NCBI GenBank assembly: GCA_938038385.1
Contig: CALHRD010000018.1
Span: 1 to 51,304 of the forward strand
From: an uncultured Burkholderiales bacterium
GTDB taxonomy: Bacteria > Pseudomonadota > Gammaproteobacteria > Burkholderiales > Thiobacillaceae
Length of the DNA: 51,304 bases
Direction: 5' to 3'
Position numbers and translations under genes: made by a program. This document shows positions 41,211 to 49,805 of the stretch, one piece after another (position 1 is the stretch's first letter; every line of letters begins with the position of its first letter). Under the pieces are notes generated by a model. That model did no database searches and was not told the DNA's origin. It was given only the letters and a program-made list of their open reading frames with translations.

Positions 41211-41791
41211 GACGCGGTCCTGCCCGACCTGCGCCGGAGCATCTCGCGGGCAATGGCCTCCAGCATGCGCTGGATGTCCGCCTCGATCAGCCAGCCGTCT
41301 CCGGGCACACGCGGCGAGAGGAGCCCAGGTTCCAGCCTTGCCGCGTAGGCGACGCGCACCCCATCGGCCAGCGGCAGCAGGCGCCATTCACCGTACATGT
41401 CCTTGAGGGTGCCGGAGAGCTGGCGGAAGTGGATGCGGGTGTAGGGCGTCTCGTGCATCAGCAGGACGACCTCGAAGGGGGTATCCAGCACCAGCCAGGT
41501 CTTCTCGCCGCGCTGATGCACACGTATCGGCTCACCCGGCCTGCTGATACGCCGGGACAGATGCATGTCGGGCACGAACTCGGCCAGGCGGTCGTAATCG
41601 GTGAGCACGGACCAGGCCAGTCTTCCGTCTACCGGCACATCGACATAGGCCTTGATGGTGATGCTGCCGAAGGCCATGCTGCGCTCCACGTTGACCACCG
41701 CCCGCAGACGCGGTTCGGCCTGGGCCAGGGTGAGCGGCCCGCACAGCGGGGATAGCAGGGATAGCAGGGCCAGAAAGGCGCGCCGACGCAT
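41207..41791 (-). CDS. SRPBCC (START-like) family exported protein, copy A
   Basis: A 194-residue exported protein. Signal peptide MRRRAFLALLSLLSPLCG...AQAEP; then LRAVVNVERSMAFGSITIKAY and LAWSVLTDYDRLAEFVPDMHLSRRISRPGEPIRVHQRG, split here across text, aligning one-to-one with copy B. A longer upstream frame runs antisense-frame into nudB and is rejected. A C-terminal amphipathic helix (IQRMLEAIAREMLRRRSG) matches MEREMERR-type residues in copy B. The two genes arose by tandem duplication. Confidence 0.87.
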   Translation of the reverse strand: MRRRAFLALLSLLSPLCGPLTLAQAEPRLRAVVNVERSMAFGSITIKAYVDVPVDGRLAWSVLTDYDRLAEFVPDMHLSRRISRPGEPIRVHQRGEKTWLVLDTPFEVVLLMHETPYTRIHFRQLSGTLKDMYGEWRLLPLADGVRVAYAARLEPGLLSPRVPGDGWLIEADIQRMLEAIAREMLRRRSGRTAS

Positions 41792-41829
41792 GGTGTATGG
41801 AACTGGCGGACGGGTGTGGCGTTGCCCGT

Positions 41830-42318
41830 CTATTCTGCCACAGGCGCTCGCGCTTCCAGCCCATGCTGGCGCGCCAGGCGACGGATCGCTTCGGCATTGC
41901 TGGGCGAAAAGCACAAGTGCGCGGCTTGCTCCCAGGGTAGCCAGCGCCAGGCCGTGTGCTCGCGCGGCGCCGTCCTCACCGGCAGGGCCGTCGGCAGCCT
42001 GAGGCCGAACACGTGCTCGGTGTTGTGCGTCGTGCCCGGGGCGTAGCGGTGGCGGTAACAGTCGTAGATCTCGTACACATTCGTGTAGCCCCAGTCCTGC
42101 AGCTCGTAGGCCGCGACATCCAGGCCGGTCTCCTCCATGACCTCGCGCGCCGCCGTCTCGCGCAGGGTCTCGCCGGGGTGCTGGCTGCCGGTAACCGATT
42201 GCCACCAGCCGGGGTGGTCGGCCCGCTCGAGCATCAAGACCTGCAGGTCCGGCGTGTGGATCACCACCAGCACCGAGACCGGGAGCTTGTAGGGCGTGAC
42301 CGCTGCGTCAGCCGTCAC
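41830..42318 (-). CDS. nudB: Dihydroneopterin triphosphate diphosphatase (Nudix)
   Basis: A 162-residue NudB. The Nudix box is complete: G-SQHPG-E-TLRETAA-REVMEETG-L (about 44-67). YKLPVSVLVVIHT at the start, ERADHPGWWQSVTGS and EHTAWRWLPWEQAAHL are family landmarks. It removes pyrophosphate from dihydroneopterin triphosphate in folate synthesis. It follows aspS by 3 bp, its usual place in gammaproteobacteria; yebC, its normal next neighbour, is at 23 kb here. Confidence 0.95.
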   Translation of the reverse strand: MTADAAVTPYKLPVSVLVVIHTPDLQVLMLERADHPGWWQSVTGSQHPGETLRETAAREVMEETGLDVAAYELQDWGYTNVYEIYDCYRHRYAPGTTHNTEHVFGLRLPTALPVRTAPREHTAWRWLPWEQAAHLCFSPSNAEAIRRLARQHGLEARAPVAE

Positions 42319-42321
42319 GCC

Positions 42322-44103
42322 TCAGCCTTGCACCGCCGGAGGGTTCCTGAGGCGGATGTGCAGCTCGCGCAGCTGCCGCTCGTCCACTGCGTTCGGCGCT
42401 TGGGTCATCAGGCAGTTGGCGCGCTGGGTCTTGGGGAAGGCAATGACGTCCCGGATGGAATCCGCACCCGCCATCAGCGCCACCAGGCGGTCCAGTCCGA
42501 AGGCGAGCCCGCCGTGCGGCGGGGCGCCGAACTTCAGCGCGTCGAGCAGGAAGCCGAACTTGTTGCGCCGCTCCGCCTCGCCGATGTTGAGCGCTGCGAA
42601 CACCTTCTCCTGAACCGCCTCGCGGTGGATGCGCACCGAGCCGCCGCCCACCTCCCAGCCATTGAGCACCATGTCGTAGGCGCGCGACACGGCACGGCCC
42701 GGATCTGTGGAGAGCAAGTCCTCGTGGCCGGGCTTGGGCGCGGTGAAGGGGTGATGCAGGGCGTCCCAGCGCTTCTCGTCGTCGTTCCACTCGAACATGG
42801 GGAAGTCCACCACCCAAAGCGGCCGCCATTCGTTCACGGCATGGCCCTTTTCATGGCCGATCTTGGCGCGCAGCGCCCCGAGGGCGTCGTTGACGACTTT
42901 CGCCTTGTCGGCGCCGAAGAAGATGAGGTCGCCGTCGCGGGCGCCGGTGCGCTCCAGGATGGCGGTGAGCGCCGCATCGTGCAGGTTCTTGACGATGGGC
43001 GACTGCAGCCCCTCGCGGCCTTTCGCCTGCTCGTTCACCTTGATCCAGGCCAGGCCCTTGGCGCCGTAGATCTTGACGAAATCGGTGTAGTGGTCGATCT
43101 CGCCGCGCGTGAGTTCGCCGCCGCCCGGAACGAGCAGCCCGGCCACCCTGCCGTCGGGGGCATTGGCCGGACCCGAGAAGACCTTGAAGTCGACGTCGCG
43201 CATCGCGTCGGTGAGCTCGGTCAGCACCAGCGACACGCGCAGGTCGGGCTTGTCCGAGCCGTAGCGGTTCATGGCCTCGCTGTAAGGCATGCGCGGGAAG
43301 GGGTCGGGCAGGTCCACGTCGATGGCCGCCTTGAACACCTGGCGGATCATGCCCTCGACCAGTTCCATGATGCCCTCTTCGTCCATGAACGAGGTCTCGA
43401 GGTCCACCTGCGTGAACTCGGGCTGGCGGTCGGCCCTGAGGTCCTCGTCGCGGAAACACTTGACGATCTGGAAGTAGCGGTCGAAGCCGGAGACCATCAG
43501 CAACTGCTTGAACAGTTGCGGCGACTGAGGCAGGGCGTAGAACATGCCGTCGTGGATGCGCGAGGGCACCAGGTAGTCGCGCGCCCCCTCCGGTGTGGAG
43601 CGGGTGAGCATGGGCGTCTCGATCTCCATGAAGCCATGTGCGTCGAGATAGTCGCGCATCAGCTTGGCCACCCGGTAGCGCAGGCGCATGTGCCGTTGCA
43701 TCACCGGCCGGCGCAGGTCGAGGTAACGATGGGTCAGGCGCACGTTCTCGGAGAGATTCTCGTCGTCGAGCAGGAAGGGGGGGGTGGCGGCAGGGTTGAG
43801 CACCTCCAGGGACTGGGTCAGGACCTCCACCTCGCCGGTGGGCAGGTTGGGGTTCTCGGTGCCGGGCGGACGGCGGCGCACGCGCCCCTCCACCCTGAGC
43901 ACGAACTCGCTCCTCACCTCCTCGGCCACCCGGAAGGCCTCCTGCGTGTCGGGGTCCACCACCACCTGCACCGTGCCCTCGCGGTCGCGCAGGTCGATGA
44001 AGATCACCCCGCCGTGGTCGCGCCGGCGATGCGCCCAGCCGCACAAGGTGACCATGGTGTCGATGTCGGCGGCGGTGACGGCGCCGCAGTAATGGGTACG
44101 CAT
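42322..44103 (-). CDS. aspS: Aspartyl-tRNA synthetase
   Basis: A 593-residue bacterial-type class IIb AspRS starting [18 protein letters not shown]. The N-terminal OB anticodon-binding domain (about 1-105) is followed by the catalytic core with motif 2 ([16 protein letters not shown]) and motif 3 ([15 protein letters not shown]) and the bacterial GAD insertion between. Whether it is discriminating or also charges tRNA-Asn cannot be read directly; gatCAB is not in the window. It lies 28 bp after the DUF502 gene. Confidence 0.98.
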   Translation of the reverse strand: MRTHYCGAVTAADIDTMVTLCGWAHRRRDHGGVIFIDLRDREGTVQVVVDPDTQEAFRVAEEVRSEFVLRVEGRVRRRPPGTENPNLPTGEVEVLTQSLEVLNPAATPPFLLDDENLSENVRLTHRYLDLRRPVMQRHMRLRYRVAKLMRDYLDAHGFMEIETPMLTRSTPEGARDYLVPSRIHDGMFYALPQSPQLFKQLLMVSGFDRYFQIVKCFRDEDLRADRQPEFTQVDLETSFMDEEGIMELVEGMIRQVFKAAIDVDLPDPFPRMPYSEAMNRYGSDKPDLRVSLVLTELTDAMRDVDFKVFSGPANAPDGRVAGLLVPGGGELTRGEIDHYTDFVKIYGAKGLAWIKVNEQAKGREGLQSPIVKNLHDAALTAILERTGARDGDLIFFGADKAKVVNDALGALRAKIGHEKGHAVNEWRPLWVVDFPMFEWNDDEKRWDALHHPFTAPKPGHEDLLSTDPGRAVSRAYDMVLNGWEVGGGSVRIHREAVQEKVFAALNIGEAERRNKFGFLLDALKFGAPPHGGLAFGLDRLVALMAGADSIRDVIAFPKTQRANCLMTQAPNAVDERQLRELHIRLRNPPAVQG

Positions 44104-44131
44104 GATTCGTTCGTCCTGAGAGTGGATGCAG

Positions 44132-44758
44132 TCAATCGCCGGGATAATGGTTGGCCACCGCGCGCGGGGTGGGTGCGACCACCCCCATGGAGACGATGTA
44201 CTTGAGCGCCGTGTCCACGGAAACATCCAGCTCGATGGTCTCCTCCCGCCGCACATAGAAGTAGAAGCCGTTCACCGGGCTGGGCGCGGTGGGAATGAAC
44301 ACCGCCAGCCACGCCTCTCCGAGATGGTCGCGCACCTCGCCGGGCACGTTGGTTTGAAAGGCCAGGGACCATGCCTGGGGATGCGGATAGTGCACCAGCA
44401 GCACCTTGCGAAAGGCGTGCCCGGTGCCGGAGAGCAGGGTGTCGGAGACCTGCTTGACGCTGCCGTAGATCGACTTCACCACCGGGATGCGCGTGAGCAG
44501 CCCCTCCCAGTAGGCCAGCAGGCGCTGACCGATGAGATTGGCGCTGACCATGCCGGTGAGGACGATGACCACGGCCGTGAGCACCACGCCCAGGCCGGGG
44601 ATGCGCACCCCCAGCCAGGCCTCCGGCCGCCAGGTCTCGGGCAACAGCAGCAGGGTCTGGTCCATGGCGCCGAGCAGGGCGTCGAGCACCCAGATCGTGA
44701 TCCCCAGCGGGACCCAGATCAGCAGGCCGGTGATGAAGTAGCGCCGCAGCGGGGCCAT
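44132..44758 (-). CDS. DUF502-family membrane protein
   Basis: A 208-residue protein with two membrane segments near the N terminus (about 8-30, [19 protein letters not shown]; and 52-75, [13 protein letters not shown]). The cytoplasmic part has [19 protein letters not shown], the family hallmark, and PNP-like [12 protein letters not shown]. The family role is unknown. It is the usual neighbour of aspS and fmdB in proteobacteria. A terminator lies between it and fmdB. Confidence 0.93.
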   Translation of the reverse strand: MAPLRRYFITGLLIWVPLGITIWVLDALLGAMDQTLLLLPETWRPEAWLGVRIPGLGVVLTAVVIVLTGMVSANLIGQRLLAYWEGLLTRIPVVKSIYGSVKQVSDTLLSGTGHAFRKVLLVHYPHPQAWSLAFQTNVPGEVRDHLGEAWLAVFIPTAPSPVNGFYFYVRREETIELDVSVDTALKYIVSMGVVAPTPRAVANHYPGD

Positions 44759-44777
44759 GACGGTTGTCAACAAAGAA

Positions 44778-44807
44778 ATCGGGCAAACGCCCAGGCGTTT
44801 GCCCGAT
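44778..44807 (-). terminator. Rho-independent terminator after fmdB
   Basis: ATCGGGCAAACGCC (44778-44791) is a perfect inverted repeat with GGCGTTTGCCCGAT (44794-44807). Read on the minus strand it follows fmdB by 18 bases and is trailed by TTTCTTTGTT. DUF502, aspS and nudB therefore probably start from a promoter just after it, or by readthrough. Confidence 0.8.
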
Positions 44808-44825
44808 GATATGTGTGGACCAGGC

Positions 44826-45083
44826 TCAGGCTGCGCAGGCCGGACAGCCGCCCGCACCGCAGGCCGGTGCCGGGGCCTCTTCCTGCTTGGGTGTGCCGCT
44901 GCCGCCCTTGAAGTCGGTGGCATACCAGCCCGAGCCTTTCAACTGGAATCCGGCAGCGGTGAGCTGTTTGGCGAAGGTGGGTTTGCCGCACTGGGGGCAA
45001 TCGGTCAGCGGCGCATCGCTGACTTTCTGCATGACATCCTGCTCGAAACCGCAATCGGAACATTTGTAGGCGTAGATCGGCAT
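44826..45083 (-). CDS. FmdB-family zinc-ribbon protein
   Basis: An 85-residue FmdB-type protein: MPIYAYKCSDCGFEQDVM, with metal-binding pairs C8-x2-C11 and C29-x2-C32 (DCPQCGKP). The segment FQLKGSGWYATDFK is highly conserved in the family. The tail adds CGAGGCPACAA, a second cysteine-rich stretch. These proteins are taken to be small regulators. A GGAGGT ribosome-binding site precedes the ATG. Confidence 0.94.
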   Translation of the reverse strand: MPIYAYKCSDCGFEQDVMQKVSDAPLTDCPQCGKPTFAKQLTAAGFQLKGSGWYATDFKGGSGTPKQEEAPAPACGAGGCPACAA

Positions 45084-45114
45084 GATGACCTCCGGGGACG
45101 AAAATCTGACGGAA

Positions 45115-45124
45115 ATTATATCAA
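45115..45124 (-). promoter_or_regulatory. Extended -10 promoter for fmdB
   Basis: Read on the minus strand, TGATATAAT gives an extended -10 with a consensus TATAAT (45115-45120) about 30 bases before the fmdB ATG. The -35 region is weak, as is usual for extended -10 promoters. Confidence 0.5.
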
Positions 45125-45151
45125 TGATCGCTGATATTTAGGTAATCCGTC

Positions 45152-45396
45152 GGATTTCAACCCAGATTGTTCATTGGGACGCGGGAAGGCGCGAAGGGCA
45201 TGATCGAGGCAGTTTGCGCGCGACGGTCGCAGGCGAGGTTGGACGCCTCGCCGGGAAGTTGCGCGCAAGATGACCGATCAGGGGCGAGCGCGGCCCGCGT
45301 AGGCCGCAACAACGCCTCCGTCTGTACCCGGCTGATGCCTGGGTTGAACCCAAACACAGGCCAAGGCCGGTCTAATGGACAATCTGGGTTCAATCC
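45152..45396. repeat. 245-bp element with inverted termini (MITE-like)
   Basis: About 24 bp at the left (45152-45176, core AACCCAGATTGTTCATT) is inverted at the right (45373-45396, core AATGGACAATCTGGGTT), with few mismatches. The right end stops exactly one base before the stop codon of the TonB receptor gene. The interior is GC-rich and has only a 78-codon open frame spanning the whole element, which looks like chance. No transposase is present and no target-site duplication is clear. It fits a non-autonomous mobile or dispersed intergenic element. It fills most of the 313-bp gap between fmdB and the receptor gene. Confidence 0.6.
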
Positions 45397-47409
45397 TCAC
45401 CAGGCGAGTCTGAGGGTCACAAAAGCCTGGCGTTGAACGGTGTGATCCTTGCGGAACTCGACATGTGTGCCGTTCAGGTTTTGCAAGGTCAACGCCAGCT
45501 CGTCTTCGCTGCCCTTGCCGCCCAGGCGCTTGGCGAGCTTCAGATCCACGCGCTCATAGGACGGCTGCACATCCCCGTCGTTGAGCCACATCATGTCCCC
45601 GACCCGGTAATAGCCCAGGCTCGCGCTGTAACCGGCCGGCAGCGGCAACGACCACAACAGGCTGGTCGCATGGCGCGGTGCTGTGCGCTCGGTGTCCCGG
45701 TCCGTACCGGCGCCTGCACGGATCCGGGTGATGGCATGCGAAACCAATACCCGGCCCAGGCTGGGGTGACGCCAGTCCAGGCTCAGGTCACCGCCCAGGG
45801 TACGGACGCCGCCGGTGTTGTACAGATAATCCGCTTTGTCCGGCCCCAGAGCCGGGGGGCGCAGGTAATCCGTCGGCACGGGGAAGGGACAGTCCGTCCC
45901 GACCGTGCAGCTCGTATCGTCGATGTAGCGTCGATGTCGCTCGACGAACAAGCGCGTGTCCACCACCAAGGCGTGCCGCGGGTAGCGGGCGACGTAGCCG
46001 ATTTCCGCGAAGCGCGTCAGCTCGGGTTGCAGGGGCTGGACGGCCCAGCCGCCGATATCGATGATCTTGCCGTGGAGCGCAGGAATGTCGCCAAAATAGC
46101 GCAGCACCTGGCGTGCATGGTTTTCCGCCAGGGTCGGGGCGCGATAACCCTGGCCTGCGCTCAGGCGCAGGGACTGTTCCGGATTGAGCGACCAGTTGAG
46201 CGCCAGCCGCGGTGAGAGCAGGGTATCGCCCTGGGAAAGCCGCTCCACGGTCAGGCCGGTGTGCAGCAGCCAGGCAGGATGGATGCGCCAGTCCAGGTTG
46301 GCGAAGACCTGCCAGGTCGTGGCCTCGACCGTGCCCAGGGCATGGAGCTGACGCGCGGACTCGGCGCGATCCCGCCGCACCGACGCCCCCCACACCGCCT
46401 TGACGTCATCCGACCAGGCGTGGATCTGCTGCAGCTCCAGGGCGTCGCGCGCGGCGTCGAGATCATCCTGCACCAGGGTGCTGGTACCCGCGCCGCTCAG
46501 CGTGGCACTCTCCCGCTTGTTGCGCTGGAAGCGGCCATACTCCACCGAGAGCTGCGAGCCGGGCGCGTAATGCTTGTGCCAGGCCAGACGCAGACTGCGT
46601 TGACGCTGCCTGCGCGCCCGGTAGGGATCGGTGGCCGGCGCGAGCGAACTGCCCACCCAGTCCTCGCCGCGGCTCAGGCCGATGCCCAGCAGCCACTCCT
46701 GGTCCAGGACCGGCCGGAAGACCAGCTGGCCGGTGAGGGTCTGGCGTTCGATGTCCTCCTGATAGGCGTGGTCAAAAGTCCCCAGATCCCGGAAATTCGT
46801 CGCCGCGCGGCTGGACAGGCTCAGGCGCCAATCGAAGCGCGTCGTGCTGCGGCCGATGCGTGCGTAATTATCGACATAGCCGTGACGTCCCCTGGCCAGG
46901 ATCAGGCCGGCACCGGTGTCTTCTCCCGGCTCGCGGGTGATGATGTGGATCACGCCCTGGAAGGCGCCGGCGCCGTAGCTCGCCTGATTGGGCCCACGCA
47001 CGACCTCGATGCGCTCGACGTCCTCCATGCGCAGGGGCAAATCCTGCCAATCGACCGCGCCGGTGGCGGGGTTGACCACCGAGCGACCATCCACCAATAC
47101 CAGCAGGCGGTTGGGGAAGGCATCACCCAGCCCGCGATTGACCACCACCGGCGAGCCCTGGGGTCTGTCCGCCACCAGATAGCCCGGCACCAGGCGCATC
47201 ACCTCGTGTATCTCGGTGAAGCCCGAGGCGCGTATCGTCTCCCGGTCGATCACCGTGACGGGGGCCGGGGTATGGAGGGGCGAGGTGGCGATGCGCGAGG
47301 CGGTGAGCACCTGCGGCAGGTCGGCCAGGAAGATCTCCTCGGTGATCCCCTCGGCGGTCGCATTCGGCAGCCAAACGGTCAGCAGGAAGACATGGACAGA
47401 ACGTCTCAA
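45397..47409 (-). CDS. TonB-dependent outer-membrane receptor
   Basis: A 670-residue receptor. A short signal (VHVFLLTVWLPNATAEG) is followed by a plug domain (about 30-150: TASRIATSPLHTPAPVTVID, VPGYLVAD, LLVLVDGRSV, VERIEVVRGPNQASYGAGAFQGVIHI in separate blocks) and a beta-barrel ending in FVTLRLAW with a terminal aromatic residue. Cobalamin- or siderophore-receptor-like, perhaps a catecholate or vitamin; the ligand is not evident. Translation starts at TTG 47409, whose last bases overlap the acyl-CoA synthetase stop (TTGA), with GAGAGGAG 8 bases upstream; no ATG fits better. Confidence 0.9.
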   Translation of the reverse strand: MRRSVHVFLLTVWLPNATAEGITEEIFLADLPQVLTASRIATSPLHTPAPVTVIDRETIRASGFTEIHEVMRLVPGYLVADRPQGSPVVVNRGLGDAFPNRLLVLVDGRSVVNPATGAVDWQDLPLRMEDVERIEVVRGPNQASYGAGAFQGVIHIITREPGEDTGAGLILARGRHGYVDNYARIGRSTTRFDWRLSLSSRAATNFRDLGTFDHAYQEDIERQTLTGQLVFRPVLDQEWLLGIGLSRGEDWVGSSLAPATDPYRARRQRQRSLRLAWHKHYAPGSQLSVEYGRFQRNKRESATLSGAGTSTLVQDDLDAARDALELQQIHAWSDDVKAVWGASVRRDRAESARQLHALGTVEATTWQVFANLDWRIHPAWLLHTGLTVERLSQGDTLLSPRLALNWSLNPEQSLRLSAGQGYRAPTLAENHARQVLRYFGDIPALHGKIIDIGGWAVQPLQPELTRFAEIGYVARYPRHALVVDTRLFVERHRRYIDDTSCTVGTDCPFPVPTDYLRPPALGPDKADYLYNTGGVRTLGGDLSLDWRHPSLGRVLVSHAITRIRAGAGTDRDTERTAPRHATSLLWSLPLPAGYSASLGYYRVGDMMWLNDGDVQPSYERVDLKLAKRLGGKGSEDELALTLQNLNGTHVEFRKDHTVQRQAFVTLRLAW

Positions 47410-48965
47410 ATGTTCTGCTCCTCTCGACTCAGGCGACGGTAATCCACCTTGCCGGTACCCAGCAGGGGCAGGCTCTCGCGGTGGACGATGCGTCGGGGCA
47501 GGACGATCTCCGGCTGGCCGAGCCGATGCGCGGCGGCGGCCAGCCGTTCGCGCGTCAGCGCGGGGTCGGTGGTGTAGAGCACGATGGCCTCGCCGCGCCC
47601 CGGCTCCGGCACGGCCAGGGTGGCATGCTGGGCCTCGCTGGAGACGGCGCGGGCGATGGCCTCGGCCAGATCCAGGCAGACCTGCTCGCCCGCCACCTTG
47701 GCGAAGCGCTTGAGCCGGCCCTGGATGGAGAGGTAGCCGTCGGCATCGAGTTCGGCGACATCGCCGGTGTCGTGCCAGCCCTCGCCCGCCTCGGAACGGG
47801 GCGGCTCCAGTACGCCGGGCGCCTCGGGCCGGTAGTAGCCGGACATGAGGTTGGGGCCGCGCAGGTGCAGCTCCCCCCCCCTCGGGATGCCCGCCACCGG
47901 CAGCACGCGCGCCTCGATGCCCGGCAGCAGCCGCCCCACGGTGCCCGGCCGGTTGCTCTCAGGCAGGTTGACCGCCACCACCGGCGCCAGCTCGGTCAGG
48001 CCATAGCCTTCCAGGATGTCGATGCCGAAACGCTCGCGCCAGACCTGACGCACCGGTTCGGCCAGTTTCTCCGCGCCCGCCACCACGTATTTCAGGCTCT
48101 GAAGGTCTTCCGGGCTGGCATGGCGGGCGTAGTGATGCAGAAAGGTGCTGGTCGAGAACAGGGTGTTGCAGGCCTTGTCACGGATGAGCTGGGGGATCGC
48201 CTTGTAGTGCAGCGGGGTTGCATAAAGCACCAGGCGTGCGCCGCTCACCAGGGGCAGCAGGGTGCCGGCGGTGAGGCCAAAACTGTGAAAGATTGGGAGG
48301 CAGTTGAAGATGCGGTCACGCGGACCGAAGGGGAAGATCTGCAGGATCTGCGCCACGTTGGCGAGCAGGGCGCGGTGCGAGAGCACCACCCCCTTGGGAC
48401 GCCCTTCCGTACCCGAGGTGAACAGGACCACCGCCGGTTGCTCCGGATCGGCCGGCGCGACCGCGCGCTCCGGGAACCACAGGGCGTAACCCATCAGCCA
48501 GAGCTTGTCCGCGAGCCCGAACCGACGGCGCAGATCTTCCAGGCAGATCAGCCGCACACCACTCAGCGCCTCGGCCTGGGACGTGAGCTGAGCCTTCTCG
48601 AGGAAGGCGCGGCTGGTGATGATCTGGCGCACGCCGGCCACCCGGCAGGCGTTCTGCATGCCTTCGGTGCCAGCGGTGTAATTGAGCAGGCAGGGCACGC
48701 GACGCTGGCTCGACAACCCGATCACCAGGGCCACGGTGGCGGCGACGTTGGGCATGAGCACCCCGACGTGCTCGCCGGGCGCGGTGAGTCGGGCCGTCAG
48801 GCGCCCGAGCGCCAAGGTCATCTTGAGCAGATCGCCATAACCGTAGCTGCCCGGCACCGGGTCTTCCCACTGCGCGGGCGTGTGGCGGCCGAAACGTCGG
48901 ACGGCAGCCACCAGGGCCTGGAACAGCGTGCCCCGGCCCAACTCTGCGGTGTCCATGCGCGCCAT
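47406..48965 (-). CDS. Acyl-CoA/acyl-ACP synthetase (AMP-forming)
   Basis: A 519-residue ANL-superfamily ligase. Core motifs: VLFTSGTEGRPKGVVLSH (P-loop, about 180-197), GYGLTELAPVVAVN, GWHDTGDVAELDADGYL, GRLKRFAKVAGEQV and the C-terminal catalytic lysine in GTGKVDYRRL (K506). The closest resemblance is to the synthetase half of Aas, which activates fatty acids for lysophospholipid acylation, but no acyltransferase domain is fused. It activates a fatty or aryl acid with ATP; the substrate is unknown. It follows the 99-aa gene by 5 bp and is coupled to the TonB receptor. Confidence 0.9.
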   Translation of the reverse strand: MARMDTAELGRGTLFQALVAAVRRFGRHTPAQWEDPVPGSYGYGDLLKMTLALGRLTARLTAPGEHVGVLMPNVAATVALVIGLSSQRRVPCLLNYTAGTEGMQNACRVAGVRQIITSRAFLEKAQLTSQAEALSGVRLICLEDLRRRFGLADKLWLMGYALWFPERAVAPADPEQPAVVLFTSGTEGRPKGVVLSHRALLANVAQILQIFPFGPRDRIFNCLPIFHSFGLTAGTLLPLVSGARLVLYATPLHYKAIPQLIRDKACNTLFSTSTFLHHYARHASPEDLQSLKYVVAGAEKLAEPVRQVWRERFGIDILEGYGLTELAPVVAVNLPESNRPGTVGRLLPGIEARVLPVAGIPRGGELHLRGPNLMSGYYRPEAPGVLEPPRSEAGEGWHDTGDVAELDADGYLSIQGRLKRFAKVAGEQVCLDLAEAIARAVSSEAQHATLAVPEPGRGEAIVLYTTDPALTRERLAAAAHRLGQPEIVLPRRIVHRESLPLLGTGKVDYRRLSREEQNI

Positions 48966-48970
48966 GGTCG

Positions 48971-49270
48971 TCAGAGCTGCAACCAGCGGCTGGCCTCACG
49001 CAGGCGTTCGGCCATGGAGAGGAGTTCGGGACGCGGATGGCAGCGCACCAACACCACCGTCCAGCGCCGGCGGTCGCGTCCGTGCAGGTCGGTGAAGTCC
49101 AGGGCGTGGGCGACCGGCCGGCGGTAACGCCGTGGATAATCGCCAATCTGGCGCAGCCTGGGCTCCACCCGCTGTACCGCTCGCTCGATCGCCGCCTCGA
49201 GCAGCTCGGACTCGGGCGGAAGGTGCCGCCGGGAGTGGTCGAAAAGGCGGGAAAACAGGCCGCTCGCCAT
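48971..49270 (-). CDS. Hypothetical protein (99 aa) between ssb and the acyl synthetase
   Basis: A 99-residue soluble protein rich in Arg and His, without signal or membrane segment: ASGLFSRLFDHSRRHLPPESELLEAAIERAV, then PRLRQIGDYPRRYRRPV and a core WTVVLVRCHPRPELLSMAERL, each block separate. One cysteine. No family recognised. The tight spacing (22 bp after ssb, 5 bp before the synthetase gene) and codon bias argue that it is real. Confidence 0.6.
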   Translation of the reverse strand: MASGLFSRLFDHSRRHLPPESELLEAAIERAVQRVEPRLRQIGDYPRRYRRPVAHALDFTDLHGRDRRRWTVVLVRCHPRPELLSMAERLREASRWLQL

Positions 49271-49292
49271 CTGCGGATCGGTCTGCCGTTGC

Positions 49293-49745
49293 TCAGAACG
49301 GGATGTCGTCGTCCAGATCGCCGAAGCCGCCGCCCTGTTTCACGCCGCTGCCGGCGTCGGTCGTCCGCCCCGTCTCGTCTCGCACATCGTTGTATTCCGC
49401 CGTGCCACCGCCGGCACGACCGCCCAGCATCTGCATGCGGTCGCCGCGGATTTCGGTGGTGTAGCGATCCTGGCCGTCCTTGTCCTGCCACTTGCGCGTG
49501 CGCAGGCTGCCCTCGACGTAGATCTGGCTGCCCTTTTTCAGATACTGGCCGCAGATCTCCGCCTGCTTGCCGAAAAAGACCACGCGATGCCACTCCGTGG
49601 CCTCCTGCCTCTCGCCCGCCTTGTCCTTCCAGGTCTCGGTGGTCGCCACGGACAGATTGGCGATGGCGTCCCCACTGGGCATGTAACGTACCTCGGGGTC
49701 GCGCCCCAGGTTGCCGATCAGGATTACCTTGTTCACAGAAGCCAT
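49293..49745 (-). CDS. ssb: Single-stranded DNA-binding protein
   Basis: A 150-residue SSB. OB-fold landmarks: [39 protein letters not shown] and [18 protein letters not shown] short Gly-rich linker leads to the acidic tip DLDDDIPF, which recruits repair and replication partners. It binds ssDNA as a tetramer. It follows the MFS gene, as in many gammaproteobacteria where uvrA is the next divergent gene. Confidence 0.98.
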   Translation of the reverse strand: MASVNKVILIGNLGRDPEVRYMPSGDAIANLSVATTETWKDKAGERQEATEWHRVVFFGKQAEICGQYLKKGSQIYVEGSLRTRKWQDKDGQDRYTTEIRGDRMQMLGGRAGGGTAEYNDVRDETGRTTDAGSGVKQGGGFGDLDDDIPF

Positions 49746-49784
49746 GGTCGTCTCCCCCGCCCGATGAGCATAGTTGAAAGGTCG

Positions 49785-49790
49785 ATTATA
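49785..49790 (-). promoter_or_regulatory. ssb: -10 element for ssb
   Basis: A consensus TATAAT on the minus strand lies 40 bp upstream of the ssb ATG, in the 60-bp gap after the MFS gene. The -35 region (CGACCT-like) is poor. ssb probably has its own start site besides any readthrough from the transporter gene. Confidence 0.45.
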
Positions 49791-49805
49791 CGGCGTGGCG
49801 TGGCA

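Noticed and set aside
41956-44205. A 749-codon + strand frame opposite nudB and aspS
   Set aside because: Antisense shadow; the minus strand carries complete nudB and aspS with all family motifs.
45157-45393. A 78-codon frame inside the inverted-repeat element
   Set aside because: It spans the element end to end, includes the inverted termini and has no ribosome-binding site or family likeness.
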